DNA from: Candidatus Sumerlaeaceae bacterium | GTDB lineage: Bacteria > Sumerlaeota > Sumerlaeia > Sumerlaeales > Sumerlaeaceae | Direction of reading: 5' to 3' | DNA length: 64,000 nucleotides | NCBI GenBank assembly: GCA_026418615.1 | Contig: JAOAAY010000014.1 | Coordinates: 192-64,191 of the forward strand | In this document: positions 37,361 to 44,734 of the stretch, in pieces | Numbering within the stretch: position 1 is the stretch's first letter | Layout: every line of letters starts with the position of its first letter | Program-made: the position numbers and the translations under genes | The notes under the pieces: model-generated | The model's database searches: none | What the model was told of the DNA's origin: nothing | What the model saw: only the letters and a program-made list of their open reading frames with translations

Positions 37361-38398
37361 ATGCGGGAAGAGACATACACGCGACATTGGCGTATCCTGT
37401 GCTTCATTCTCGACAGCCGCAGGGGGAAACTGCTGAGCGAGATCAGACGCGATCTGGCCGATCATGGTTTTCATGTGGTGGAGCGCACGGTTCGGCGGGA
37501 CCTGCAGGCGTTGCAACTTGCCGGGTTCCCTGTTATCAGTGAAAAGGTGGAACGCGGAACCGTCTGGACTCTGACCAAGGATTACCGGAACCTGCCGCCG
37601 ACGCCGTTCGGGCTCGACGAGGCGTTTGCCATGCTGGTGGCGCGGTCGGTGCTTGAGGCGCGCGGGCATGGGCAACTGGCGCGGCAAATCAGTGGAATCG
37701 TTGACAAACTGACCACTAAGGCGGCTCCGGAGTTCCGTGAAATCATCGCCCGGCTGGAGGGTTCGGTTTACTGCAAGCCTCTGTCGCGGGCGCAGGGTGG
37801 TGCCGTGCCCGGTTATTATGACCAGATTGCGCAGGCCATCCAGGAACAGAAAAAATTGCGGGTCACTTACCGCAGTGCTGCCGGGCGTTTGTCGAAAGGG
37901 CGACTGCTGGCTCCCATCAGGCTCTGGATTGACAACCAACAGACCTACCTCATCGCATACTGCTACCAGCGGGCGGATGTGCGGATGTTCCTGCTTGGCC
38001 GGTTCGAGGCGATGGAGGTGACGGATGAGCGCTTCGAGGTGACTTGGAAGTTTGATGCGGAGCAATTTGCCAGTGAATCGTTTGGCGTCTTCCGCACGAC
38101 GCCCGAGGTCATCGAACTGGAGTTCGACGATATGCTTTCAAGTTATTTTGATGCGCATCCGCTGCATCCGACGCAGCGCCTGTCGCGCCGTGACGGGCGG
38201 TGGAAAATTCAACTGCGTGTCGGCATCAACGAGTCGCTCATCCACCGTCTTCTCGGGTTTGGTCACCGTGTGCGCGTGGTGAAACCGCGGGCCTTGGCTG
38301 ACCTTTTGGTGGAACGCCACCGGCAAGCCATTGCAGCCTACGAGGCGTTGGGTGGCGAGTCGGGCGCCCAGCAGAACCTCCCGCTTGGTTTTGAGTGA
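37361..38398 (+). CDS. WYL-domain transcriptional regulator
   Basis: A 345-residue regulator from the ATG at 37361 (GGGGAG upstream). Residues about 1-75 are a DeoR-like winged helix (LLSEIRRDLADHGFHVVERTVRRDLQAL, cut here by its recognition helix TVRRDL). Residues about 160-245 are the WYL ligand domain (AIQEQKKLRVTYRSAAGR, LLAPIRLWIDNQQTYLIAYC), and the WCX extension follows. WYL proteins sense nucleic-acid or nucleotide ligands and often control DNA-damage or defence genes, but some control metabolism. The neighbour at 36404-37174 shares its promoter region. TGAC-N7-GTCA at 37219-37233 is a weak operator candidate. Confidence 0.87.
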   Translation: MREETYTRHWRILCFILDSRRGKLLSEIRRDLADHGFHVVERTVRRDLQALQLAGFPVISEKVERGTVWTLTKDYRNLPPTPFGLDEAFAMLVARSVLEARGHGQLARQISGIVDKLTTKAAPEFREIIARLEGSVYCKPLSRAQGGAVPGYYDQIAQAIQEQKKLRVTYRSAAGRLSKGRLLAPIRLWIDNQQTYLIAYCYQRADVRMFLLGRFEAMEVTDERFEVTWKFDAEQFASESFGVFRTTPEVIELEFDDMLSSYFDAHPLHPTQRLSRRDGRWKIQLRVGINESLIHRLLGFGHRVRVVKPRALADLLVERHRQAIAAYEALGGESGAQQNLPLGFE

Positions 38399-38442
38399 CA
38401 GTGGTGGGCGCCACCGCGCGCGGTATGCCCACGAAAAGGGAA

Positions 38443-38474
38443 TGCCGGAGCCAGCGTTTCGGCGGACTCCGGCA
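38443..38474 (-). terminator. Probable terminator of the LamG-like gene
   Basis: TGCCGGAG (38443-38450) pairs perfectly with CTCCGGCA (38467-38474) around a 16-base loop that can pair further. On the minus strand it is 37 bases after the stop at 38511 and is followed by TTCCCTTTTC, a weak T-rich tail. Confidence 0.5.
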
Positions 38475-38510
38475 ATCCTCCAGCAACAGGGAGTGGAGTA
38501 GAGGGGTTTC

Positions 38511-39521
38511 TTAGTCGTAAAGCATCCACAGATCCCGGCGTACGGCCGCCGGCGGATTGTAACCAGCCGGCAGCACAAAGGTTCCCGGACCGAGAACGCC
38601 GGTGCTGATGGCAACGGCGTCCACGGCGCCAAGAAGCCCGCGGCTTTCGAACTGATTGATGGCCAGGTTCGCGGTTCCGCCTACAAAAAATCCGCTCGAA
38701 CTGGGCCAACTGCTGTCATACAGAAATCTGTTGCTCCCCGGCCCGTGTCCGAGGATTTTCGTGCGGGAGATGCTCGGCGTGGCATTAATTGTCGCGGTCG
38801 TGACAACCGCTCCGTTCACATAGAGCGTCATCAGGCTGTTGGCCGGGTCGGCATCGTTGTAATCGAAGGTATACTGGACGAGGTGCCATTGTTTTTCCGG
38901 CAGAGGGCCCGGGTTAAAGGCGGCCAGGACAGGCTCCTGCGTGTCGTTGAAAATGTGCAGGGTGAGGTTGCTCGTGTAAGGGGGCGGAGCGCCCGAACCC
39001 CGGATGCGCAGGTTTGTGCGAATGTAGGGCCCTGTCGGCCACTCGTCACTCAGGATTCCCTGAATGCCGCCGATGTTGCCGGGAATGTCATTCGTCGCAG
39101 CCCAGAAAATCACTTCCCATGTCAGGTCCTGCAGGGGCAGCGGCTGGAGCATTTCAACGAAAAGCCCCTCCTCGACGCGGTTGATCCCGCTCTCGGTGGT
39201 GGGGATGTCGCCGCTTTCGACGAACATGGCGCTACCGCCCTGCGGGCCGGGCGTGGCGGGAAAACTGGTGCCGTCCGTGCCGTCGGGAACCTTGACCGTC
39301 ACGCCGTTGTGCGTGCGGATCAGGCTTTTGTATGAAGCAAAGTAAACATTTGATGCAATAGGCATCGGCTCCGAGGGGTTGAGCGGGTACGGGGCGAAAT
39401 TGGGAAAAGTTTGCGAGGTGATGTTGTCAAAGTCGGCGTAGAAGAGCAACCCGGCCTGAGCCGGCTGCACACTGGCCAGCGCCAGCAGCAAGGCGGTGCC
39501 GAGGCAGTAAACAGTTTTCAT
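38511..39521 (-). CDS. Secreted LamG-like (concanavalin-fold) protein
   Basis: A 336-residue product with a signal peptide (ends PAQA-G). The body begins LLFYADFDN, typical of LamG/concanavalin-A-like secreted proteins, and continues with LTWEVIFWAATND, KQWHLVQYTFDYND, LMTLYVNGAVVTTATI and GFFVGGTANLAINQFESRG, all core strands of that fold. It ends with GYNPPAAVRRDLWMLYD and has no PEP-CTERM or Por sorting signal. It probably binds carbohydrate or matrix at the cell surface. It is on the same strand as and downstream of a prepilin-like gene, with a stem-loop between them. Confidence 0.75.
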   Translation of the reverse strand: MKTVYCLGTALLLALASVQPAQAGLLFYADFDNITSQTFPNFAPYPLNPSEPMPIASNVYFASYKSLIRTHNGVTVKVPDGTDGTSFPATPGPQGGSAMFVESGDIPTTESGINRVEEGLFVEMLQPLPLQDLTWEVIFWAATNDIPGNIGGIQGILSDEWPTGPYIRTNLRIRGSGAPPPYTSNLTLHIFNDTQEPVLAAFNPGPLPEKQWHLVQYTFDYNDADPANSLMTLYVNGAVVTTATINATPSISRTKILGHGPGSNRFLYDSSWPSSSGFFVGGTANLAINQFESRGLLGAVDAVAISTGVLGPGTFVLPAGYNPPAAVRRDLWMLYD

Positions 39522-39557
39522 GGCTATGCCTTTCCGTCGTTCATCGGCGTGGGATGG

Positions 39558-39591
39558 GCCGGATCACGGCGTTTTTGGGTCGTGATCCGGC
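39558..39591. repeat. 11-base-pair inverted repeat between prepilin and LamG genes
   Basis: GCCGGATCACG (39558-39568) and CGTGATCCGGC (39581-39591) form a perfect stem with a 12-base loop. It lies 43 bases after the prepilin stop and 37 bases before the LamG start on the minus strand. No T run follows on the minus strand, so an mRNA-stabilising or processing hairpin is more likely than a terminator. Confidence 0.6.
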
Positions 39592-39633
39592 TTTGCGGTA
39601 AGGCTGCGTGTAACGGCGGCGATGCCGGTTGGC

Positions 39634-40254
39634 TCAGGGGCCTGCCCGATAGATCTGGCCACGGCTGACAGTGCCGTTGGTCGGGTCGTAGGGTATGTAG
39701 TGAATCCAGGTGTTGTTGTTGATCCGGCCGGGGCCGTTGGCGGCGATCAGCCACTCGGTGCCGCAATTGATGACAAGTTTCATAGTGGCGTAGGTGGGGG
39801 TGTTGCCGTAGGTATTCAGGTAGTCGCAAAAGTCATGGGCAACCACCGTCTCCCCCGTCGTGGGGCTCTGATAAGTTTTCATATTGTAGACGAAACTCGG
39901 TTGGAAGTGGGGCGGTGACGAGCCGTCATCAATCGGCGTCATGGGATCGTCGGGAAGGCTCGTGATGTACGACACCGGGGTTGTGAGACGGATGAGGGAC
40001 CACTTGATGTAGCCCTCGAGGTCTCCCGGGACAAGGCCGAGTCCCTGCGGGTATCGGTTGGTATCCACGCGGTAGGATTCCATAGCCGTGGCAAGCGAGC
40101 GCTGATCCGCCTTCACGCGCGACACTTTCGATCTCATCTGAGCCTCGAGGAAGTTTGGCACGGCGATGGCGGCGAGGATGGCGATAATCGCCACGACGAT
40201 CAGCAACTCGATGAGCGTAAACGCTGATGGATGGTCTGAATGCCTAATTCTCAT
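39634..40254 (-). CDS. Type II secretion/type IV pilus prepilin-like protein
   Basis: A 206-residue pseudopilin. The class III signal is clear: basic leader, then FTLIELLIVVAIIAILAAIA with the +5 Glu of pilins after the SAF cleavage site, followed by VPNFLEAQMRSKVSRVKADQRSL. This NFLEAQ...KADQRSLATAMESY pattern is common in abundant pseudopilins of Planctomycetes-like and candidate phyla. The C-terminal part (about 80-206) is Pro/Tyr/Asp-rich. PilD would cleave it. GAGGTG lies six bases before the ATG, and a LacI-type operator consensus lies just upstream of that. Confidence 0.9.
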   Translation of the reverse strand: MRIRHSDHPSAFTLIELLIVVAIIAILAAIAVPNFLEAQMRSKVSRVKADQRSLATAMESYRVDTNRYPQGLGLVPGDLEGYIKWSLIRLTTPVSYITSLPDDPMTPIDDGSSPPHFQPSFVYNMKTYQSPTTGETVVAHDFCDYLNTYGNTPTYATMKLVINCGTEWLIAANGPGRINNNTWIHYIPYDPTNGTVSRGQIYRAGP

Positions 40255-40566
40255 GATTGCACCTCGGCAGTGTAAGCGATTTCATCTGATGGGCGTCCCC
40301 CGGGCCGTGAATCTTGCAGTTTTACGGTGCAGGAAAACGCTTTCTCCTTGGTCCTTTCGTATTCATGAGACCGTTGGCATGTGCAAGGAGAAAAGTGTGC
40401 CAAAATGTGAAGTCCTTTGGAGTAAGCGCTTGTGCAAACGCATACAAAGAAAAGGTCGCCCGGTCATGGAGACGAGGACGCTTTTTGCTCGCGTTGAGTC
40501 CCCGTCGTTGGTTGATGATGGCTGCCGAAGTTGTTTCACTCTGTAGGCGCTAACGGGGTTTTCAGT
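40255..40566. other. 312-base divergent intergenic region with LacI-like half-palindromes
   Basis: This separates the prepilin gene (minus) and the C39-like gene (plus). Apart from four sites resembling TGnAAnCGnTTnCA (40271, 40332, 40421 and 40433) I see no gene, RNA or clear sigma-70 promoter. Confidence 0.5.
40271..40284. promoter_or_regulatory. LacI/CcpA-type operator, exact consensus match
   Basis: TGTAAGCGATTTCA fits TGnAAnCGnTTnCA at all ten fixed positions, the consensus of LacI/GalR-family and cre sites. It lies 16 bases upstream of the prepilin ATG, next to its Shine-Dalgarno sequence. TGCAAACGCATACA at 40433-40446 differs at one fixed position, and GGAAAACGCTTTCT at 40332-40345 at two. 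Confidence 0.45.
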
Positions 40567-42147
40567 ATGGCGTGGACGAGGGTTGTTCTGGGCGGATGGT
40601 TTGCGGCGTTGCTGGCGATGGCGGAGCCGGCGTCAGCGGCCGTGCGGTTGCCGGTGCCGTTCATGGAGCAACCCGACGACCAAACCTGTCTGCCTACATG
40701 CCTTGCCATGACGCTGCACTGGTTCGGACGCTCGGAATTGACAACACAGGTGGTGCAATCGCTGCACCAGCGAACCCGTTACGATCGGTACAATTTGCCC
40801 TTCATTGTCCGCGACTACGGGCTCTATGCCCTGCCGTCGTGGTATGAACTGGCTTGGACGCCTGCGACCATCCGGGCGGAATTGGATATGGGGCGCCCGG
40901 TCATCCTCGGCGTGAATCAAGGGCGCTACGGCCATTTTGTGCTCGCGGTGGGGTACGAGGACGACGGGCGAGTCGTGATCCACGATCCGACGCTTGCGTC
41001 GCCCGGTTATCCGCTCGGCGGGGCTTTCAAGTCCGTGGACTGGAAAACACTTTTGTGGCGTGGAGGCGCGATCATTCGTCCCGAGCCATTCCCTCCGCCT
41101 CCTGCAGTTTCCGTCCGACCGCTCGACACCACAGCGCCATCAGTGCTGCGGGCCGGACAGGCCGGCGTGATCGAGTGGGAACTGTCAAACAACGGCACGG
41201 CACCGTGGCCGGAGGGGCTGGCGCTGGTGGCCGCGGGCGATCCGTGGTCGTCGCCCACCGTGGAGCGGGAAAGTGCTTTTTATGTATCCGGTCAGTGGCT
41301 GGGGCCGAGCCGGGTGGCGTTGATTCCCGGCGGTATCGGGCCGGGGGGGCGGACGCGGATTTCGGTGCCCGTGCGCGCACCGATGACTGATAAACCAATG
41401 ACATTCGTGGAGCGTTTTGCAGTGCGTCACGGGGAGGGCAGCGGCTCGTGGCTGAATGAATCATGGCTCGGCGGGCCGGGCAATTGGGCATTGTCGGCCC
41501 GCATAGTGGTGGAGCCTGATGTTGAATGGCCGTTGCCGTTGGAAGGGGCAACGGGAGACGGCCAGCCATCCGCCCGATGGCAAGCCCGGTTTGGGACGGT
41601 TTCGGCTGATTCGCAGACAACCCCGCCGCCCGACGGGTCTGTTCCGCTGCGGCTCCAGACGCCCGGACAGCCATGGGATGTGGCTTGGTTGGGCGACAAC
41701 ACTTGGGCCGACTATGAGGCCTCGGCGTGGATCTATTGCGACTTCCGGCCTCAAGAGGCCCCGCGGGGGTTCGAGCGGGTGGGCTTGTTCGTTCGCGATA
41801 ATGGCCAGCGGCGCGGAGATACCAAGGACGAGCAGGAAATCGGCGGTTGCATCAGCATGACCTATGACAGTGATGACGGATATTTGCGCGCGGGGGATGT
41901 GGACAATGGCGGCGTAGGCGACTTCCGCCCGGCGCCAAGGTATAAGATTACCGAGTCCGGCTGGCATCACTTCGCCATTCGGTGTGCAGGCGGGAAAGTG
42001 ACCTACTCGCTGGATGGCAAACCTTTCCACGAGCAAAAAGTTCGCAATCGGCTCTCGGGTTGTTGCGGGGTTTGGTACAAGAGCGGTTTTGAGGACAGAA
42101 CGCGGTCGCAGGGGGTGAGATTTGCCGCGTTCAAAGTGGTTCGCTAG
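40567..42147 (+). CDS. Secreted C39-like peptidase with Ig-like and concanavalin-like domains
   Basis: A 526-residue product from the ATG at 40567 with a signal peptide (ends ASA-A). Residues about 25-175 are a C39-family papain-like domain: catalytic Cys in DDQTCLPTCLAMTL, His in YGHFVLAVGY and Asp in VVIHDP. Residues about 205-320 resemble the NBR1-type Ig domain (GVIEWELSNNGTAPWPEG; GGRTRISVPVRAP). The last 170 residues resemble a LamG/DUF1080-like beta-sandwich (ASAWIYCDFRPQ, GWHHFAIRCAGGKVTYSLDG). No ABC transporter domain is attached, so it is not a bacteriocin exporter; a secreted or surface protease is inferred. Confidence 0.8.
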   Translation: MAWTRVVLGGWFAALLAMAEPASAAVRLPVPFMEQPDDQTCLPTCLAMTLHWFGRSELTTQVVQSLHQRTRYDRYNLPFIVRDYGLYALPSWYELAWTPATIRAELDMGRPVILGVNQGRYGHFVLAVGYEDDGRVVIHDPTLASPGYPLGGAFKSVDWKTLLWRGGAIIRPEPFPPPPAVSVRPLDTTAPSVLRAGQAGVIEWELSNNGTAPWPEGLALVAAGDPWSSPTVERESAFYVSGQWLGPSRVALIPGGIGPGGRTRISVPVRAPMTDKPMTFVERFAVRHGEGSGSWLNESWLGGPGNWALSARIVVEPDVEWPLPLEGATGDGQPSARWQARFGTVSADSQTTPPPDGSVPLRLQTPGQPWDVAWLGDNTWADYEASAWIYCDFRPQEAPRGFERVGLFVRDNGQRRGDTKDEQEIGGCISMTYDSDDGYLRAGDVDNGGVGDFRPAPRYKITESGWHHFAIRCAGGKVTYSLDGKPFHEQKVRNRLSGCCGVWYKSGFEDRTRSQGVRFAAFKVVR

Positions 42148-42315
42148 GTGTGACAGTGGCGCTGGCTGCCCGGGACGGTTTGTCCTTTGTGGCGTCTTGA
42201 TGGCTTCTGGAGCGCTGCGAATAATCGGCCAAAGGGCCGTCTAAACTAGGGCGAGAGGTCCGGCTGATGAGTCGCCGGGCCTCAAAGACTGGCGAAAGAC
42301 GATCCTGCGTTTCGT

Positions 42316-43134
42316 ATGGGTCCAGATTTCAGGGGTGTTGATTTTCCCGGGGCTGCCGGCCCTGCCGTCGGCCGTGTCCGGGAAGAGGGCGAAGGTGCGC
42401 CCAAGCGACTGTTTCTTGCCGTCCTGTTCTGCGCCCACGCGATGGGTCTTGGGTTATTCTGTATAGGATTGTGGCTGGTTCAGCCGCGTTTGGCTTCGAT
42501 CCATCCGTATGCCTCCCATGCTCTCTTGATCGGGGCCTGCGCGGCCATCGCGGCCTTTAGCTCTGGGTACACTGCATTATGTTTGGCCGTATGGCTGAAA
42601 CGACCTGTGCCGCTGGCCGACAGGGCTTTGCGCTGCTTTGGAAGGTCCCTGCCCGTGGTGGCCGCCGTGTCGCCTTGGTTTGGGGTGTCTCCGGAGCGCG
42701 TTCGCCGGAGCCTGACCTCCATCGAGGAGCATCTGGCGTGTCTGCCTCCGCGCCAGGGATGTCGTGGGCGGATTATTTGCCTTGCTCCAGCAGACTTGCC
42801 GTCTGTCGCGGTGGAGCAAATCCGGTCGGTCGCGGCTGAATACGATACCGATTTTTTGCAGACGGCCAGTGCGACAGAGGCCCGTCAATTGATCCTGCAG
42901 GTCAGGCCGCTTGCCGTGGTGGCCGTTTGTTGTCCGCCGGATACGGTGCGTCGCATCCGCGAGTTGCAATATCGCGTGCCTTTGTTTACGGTAGGGCGCC
43001 GACCCAAATCCTGTGCGGTGTGCGAAGTGTCGCCCGATATTCATGAACTGATGACCGTGCTGGAAACCGTGCGGTCGCGCTACGAGGTAGCCGATGCAAC
43101 CTCTGAAGCCCAACCGGCGCGCCAACGGCACTGA
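42316..43134 (+). CDS. DUF116-like membrane protein lacking the cysteine cluster
   Basis: A 272-residue protein with two N-terminal helices (about 31-55 and 65-93) and a cytoplasmic domain. The C-terminal domain looks like DUF116: CRGRIICLAPADLP, EYDTDFLQTASATEARQLI and RPLAVVAVCCPPD, then VPLFTVGRRPKSCAVCEVS. In the family a CGRCK-like cysteine group normally follows the PHCLQ segment; that group is missing here, although C239 and C242 (CAVC) near the end remain. The function of DUF116 is unknown. It begins a plus-strand cluster that continues with a MoaD-like gene 21 bases downstream. The match is divergent and tentative. Confidence 0.55.
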   Translation: MGPDFRGVDFPGAAGPAVGRVREEGEGAPKRLFLAVLFCAHAMGLGLFCIGLWLVQPRLASIHPYASHALLIGACAAIAAFSSGYTALCLAVWLKRPVPLADRALRCFGRSLPVVAAVSPWFGVSPERVRRSLTSIEEHLACLPPRQGCRGRIICLAPADLPSVAVEQIRSVAAEYDTDFLQTASATEARQLILQVRPLAVVAVCCPPDTVRRIRELQYRVPLFTVGRRPKSCAVCEVSPDIHELMTVLETVRSRYEVADATSEAQPARQRH

Positions 43135-43155
43135 CTCAGGTACCAAAACCCTTCG

Positions 43156-43404
43156 GTGATTTGCGTCACGGTCCGACTGCATGGCGTTCTGGCGGAACTT
43201 GCCGGTGTTGCGTCTGAAACGGTGTCCTTGGAAGACGGCGCCACATGGGTGCGCGCCATGGCTGCTCTCATCGCGCGCCATCCGATTCTCCTTCCGATCA
43301 TGTCAGAGGTGACAACGACCCGGGCCGGTAGGGTCGTGTCGGATGGCGAGTGTTTGCGCGATGGCGACCGGCTTGATCTGGCCACGGGCTCCTCACGCGC
43401 CTGA
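43156..43404 (+). CDS. MoaD/ThiS-like beta-grasp protein without C-terminal GG
   Basis: An 82-residue protein starting with GTG. VTVRLHGVLAELAGVASETVSLEDGATW and LRDGDRLDLA (each a familiar strand of the fold, quoted separately) match MoaD/ThiS sulphur carriers, in which VxxxG..LR.GDxv.l.P leads to a C-terminal Gly-Gly. Here the chain ends TGSSRA, so the thiocarboxylate tail is absent. It could be a non-sulphur-carrier beta-grasp protein, or one trimmed or paired differently. No moaE, thiG or E1-like gene is near. Small size and a divergent end limit confidence. Confidence 0.6.
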   Translation: MICVTVRLHGVLAELAGVASETVSLEDGATWVRAMAALIARHPILLPIMSEVTTTRAGRVVSDGECLRDGDRLDLATGSSRA

Positions 43405-43446
43405 CACGCGTTGGCTGAATGGACGGGTGATGATGGATCATTCCGC

Positions 43447-43474
43447 TTGCCAATCAATGTTGATAGGCTATACA
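43447..43474 (+). promoter_or_regulatory. Candidate sigma-70 promoter for the DRR-repeat gene
   Basis: TTGCCA (43447-43452) and TATACA (43469-43474) are separated by 16 bases, matching the -35 and -10 boxes at five and four positions. It lies about 85 bases before the ATG at 43559 and would start a transcript through the Rieske, permease and GT-C genes. Confidence 0.4.
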
Positions 43475-43558
43475 TAGGCTGGATGTTGCGCTGGGTACGA
43501 ACGCCCCGATGACTGACTGCTGGATTCCCCCCGCGCAGCCGCGGTGTGTGACCACATC

Positions 43559-44332
43559 ATGAAATCCGTGCGTGAAATCTACGAAAGTTTTGGTCTGGAA
43601 GTGATCCAAGAAGTGGAGCGCTACCTTGCGCAGCACGGCGACCTGACCGAACTTCTTCAGCGATTCCACCTGCAGGTTCCCTCGCGGCTGGACCAGCAGC
43701 ATGAGATTCTCTCCCAGTTCCTCTACAAGTACGGAATAACCTTTTTCCTGAAAGCGCTTCGTAACAACCTTTCCGCCGCCGAAATCGAGCACCTGAAGGT
43801 TATGAAACTGGTGAGTCGTGTCGGATCCCCGGTGCGCGCCCGGGACAAGAGCGCGACAGCGCCTCCGCCTTTGGCTTCGGAAAAGAAGGATTCCGCATCA
43901 TCGCGGTCGCTGACGCCGGTTCCGCTGGATTGTGACCCCAGTGCCTCGGTGCATGCGACGCCGCCGCCTGACGGTGTCGCTGTGCCGGGCATGGCTCCCG
44001 GGGCTGCCGATGCACCGCCGCCAACTGTTCACGACGGAGCCTCCCGCACGATCGAGTGCCCCAATGGGGCGACGATTACCGAAATCAATGGTCGCCTGTG
44101 GATTGTCACGGCCGATTATGTGGGGTGGGATCGTCGCTCGGGAGTTGACCGTCGGTCGGGGTTGAAAGATCGTCGGCGCGAGACGACCGTGGTTTTCAAG
44201 AATCGGCGCTTTGGCGGGCGAGACCGCCGCAAAACGGTTCGGCGCGCCGAGGACCGGGCGCGACTAGAGGCAGAGCAGGCCGCTCGCTCGCGGAGCGGCG
44301 CACCGGACGAAACGGGCAAAAAAAAGTCGTGA
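43559..44332 (+). CDS. Protein with Asp-Arg-Arg repeat tail, unknown
   Basis: From the ATG at 43559 (a GTG at 43544 is possible) the product is 257 residues. Residues 1-85 are a helical domain (SVREIYESFGLEVIQEVERY, LSQFLYKYGITFFLKAL). Then comes a Pro/Ser/Ala linker of about 75 residues, a short strand-rich piece (ECPNGATITEINGRLWIVTADY) and a strongly basic segment with repeated RRSG/DRR units (DRRSGVDRRSGLKDRRRE, then GGRDRRKTVRR). DRR repeats of this sort occur in many bacterial proteins, but I know no established function. The stop overlaps the Rieske start by four bases. Confidence 0.7.
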   Translation: MKSVREIYESFGLEVIQEVERYLAQHGDLTELLQRFHLQVPSRLDQQHEILSQFLYKYGITFFLKALRNNLSAAEIEHLKVMKLVSRVGSPVRARDKSATAPPPLASEKKDSASSRSLTPVPLDCDPSASVHATPPPDGVAVPGMAPGAADAPPPTVHDGASRTIECPNGATITEINGRLWIVTADYVGWDRRSGVDRRSGLKDRRRETTVVFKNRRFGGRDRRKTVRRAEDRARLEAEQAARSRSGAPDETGKKKS

Positions 44333-44703
44333 CGAGTCCTGTCATTCGGATTGTGGCCGCCGGCGAACTGGCCGAAGGCGGAGCCGCTACCTTCGTCTTC
44401 CGGGATGCCAACGGTTTGCTGCGTGATGGATTTGTGGTGCGCTTTCGCGGTGTTATTCATGCCTATCTGAACTGCTGCCCGCACCAGCCGCTGAGCCTCG
44501 ATTACGGCGACGGCGATTTTTTCACTCGGGAAGGGGACCTTCTCCTGTGTCGGAACCACGGCGCCCTGTTTGAGCCGGAGACGGGGCAGTGTGTGGCCGG
44601 GCCCTGCTACGGCGCGTCGCTGCGTGTGTTGCCCGTGCATGAGGAGGATGGCTGGATTTGCTTTGACGCTTCCGTCTGTCCCCCTCAACCCGATCTTGAG
44701 TAG
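44329..44703 (+). CDS. Rieske [2Fe-2S] ferredoxin-like protein
   Basis: A 124-residue soluble Rieske protein. The cluster motifs are C50-x-H52 (CPH) and C74-x2-H77 (CRNH), followed by GALFEPETGQCVAGPC, as in small ferredoxin-type Rieske proteins such as the NirD/BphF class. There is no membrane anchor. It would pass electrons to an oxygenase or reductase, but none is adjacent; its neighbours are the DRR-repeat protein (four-base overlap) and an ABC-2 permease 31 bases downstream. The start is GTG. Confidence 0.93.
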   Translation: MTSPVIRIVAAGELAEGGAATFVFRDANGLLRDGFVVRFRGVIHAYLNCCPHQPLSLDYGDGDFFTREGDLLLCRNHGALFEPETGQCVAGPCYGASLRVLPVHEEDGWICFDASVCPPQPDLE

Positions 44704-44734
44704 CGGCGCCGCCGGCCGGCATCATCCAGCCGCA

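Noticed and set aside
38404-38432. GTGGGC...GCCCAC hairpin after the WYL gene
   Set aside because: Six-base-pair outer stem without a T run on either strand; not enough for a terminator.
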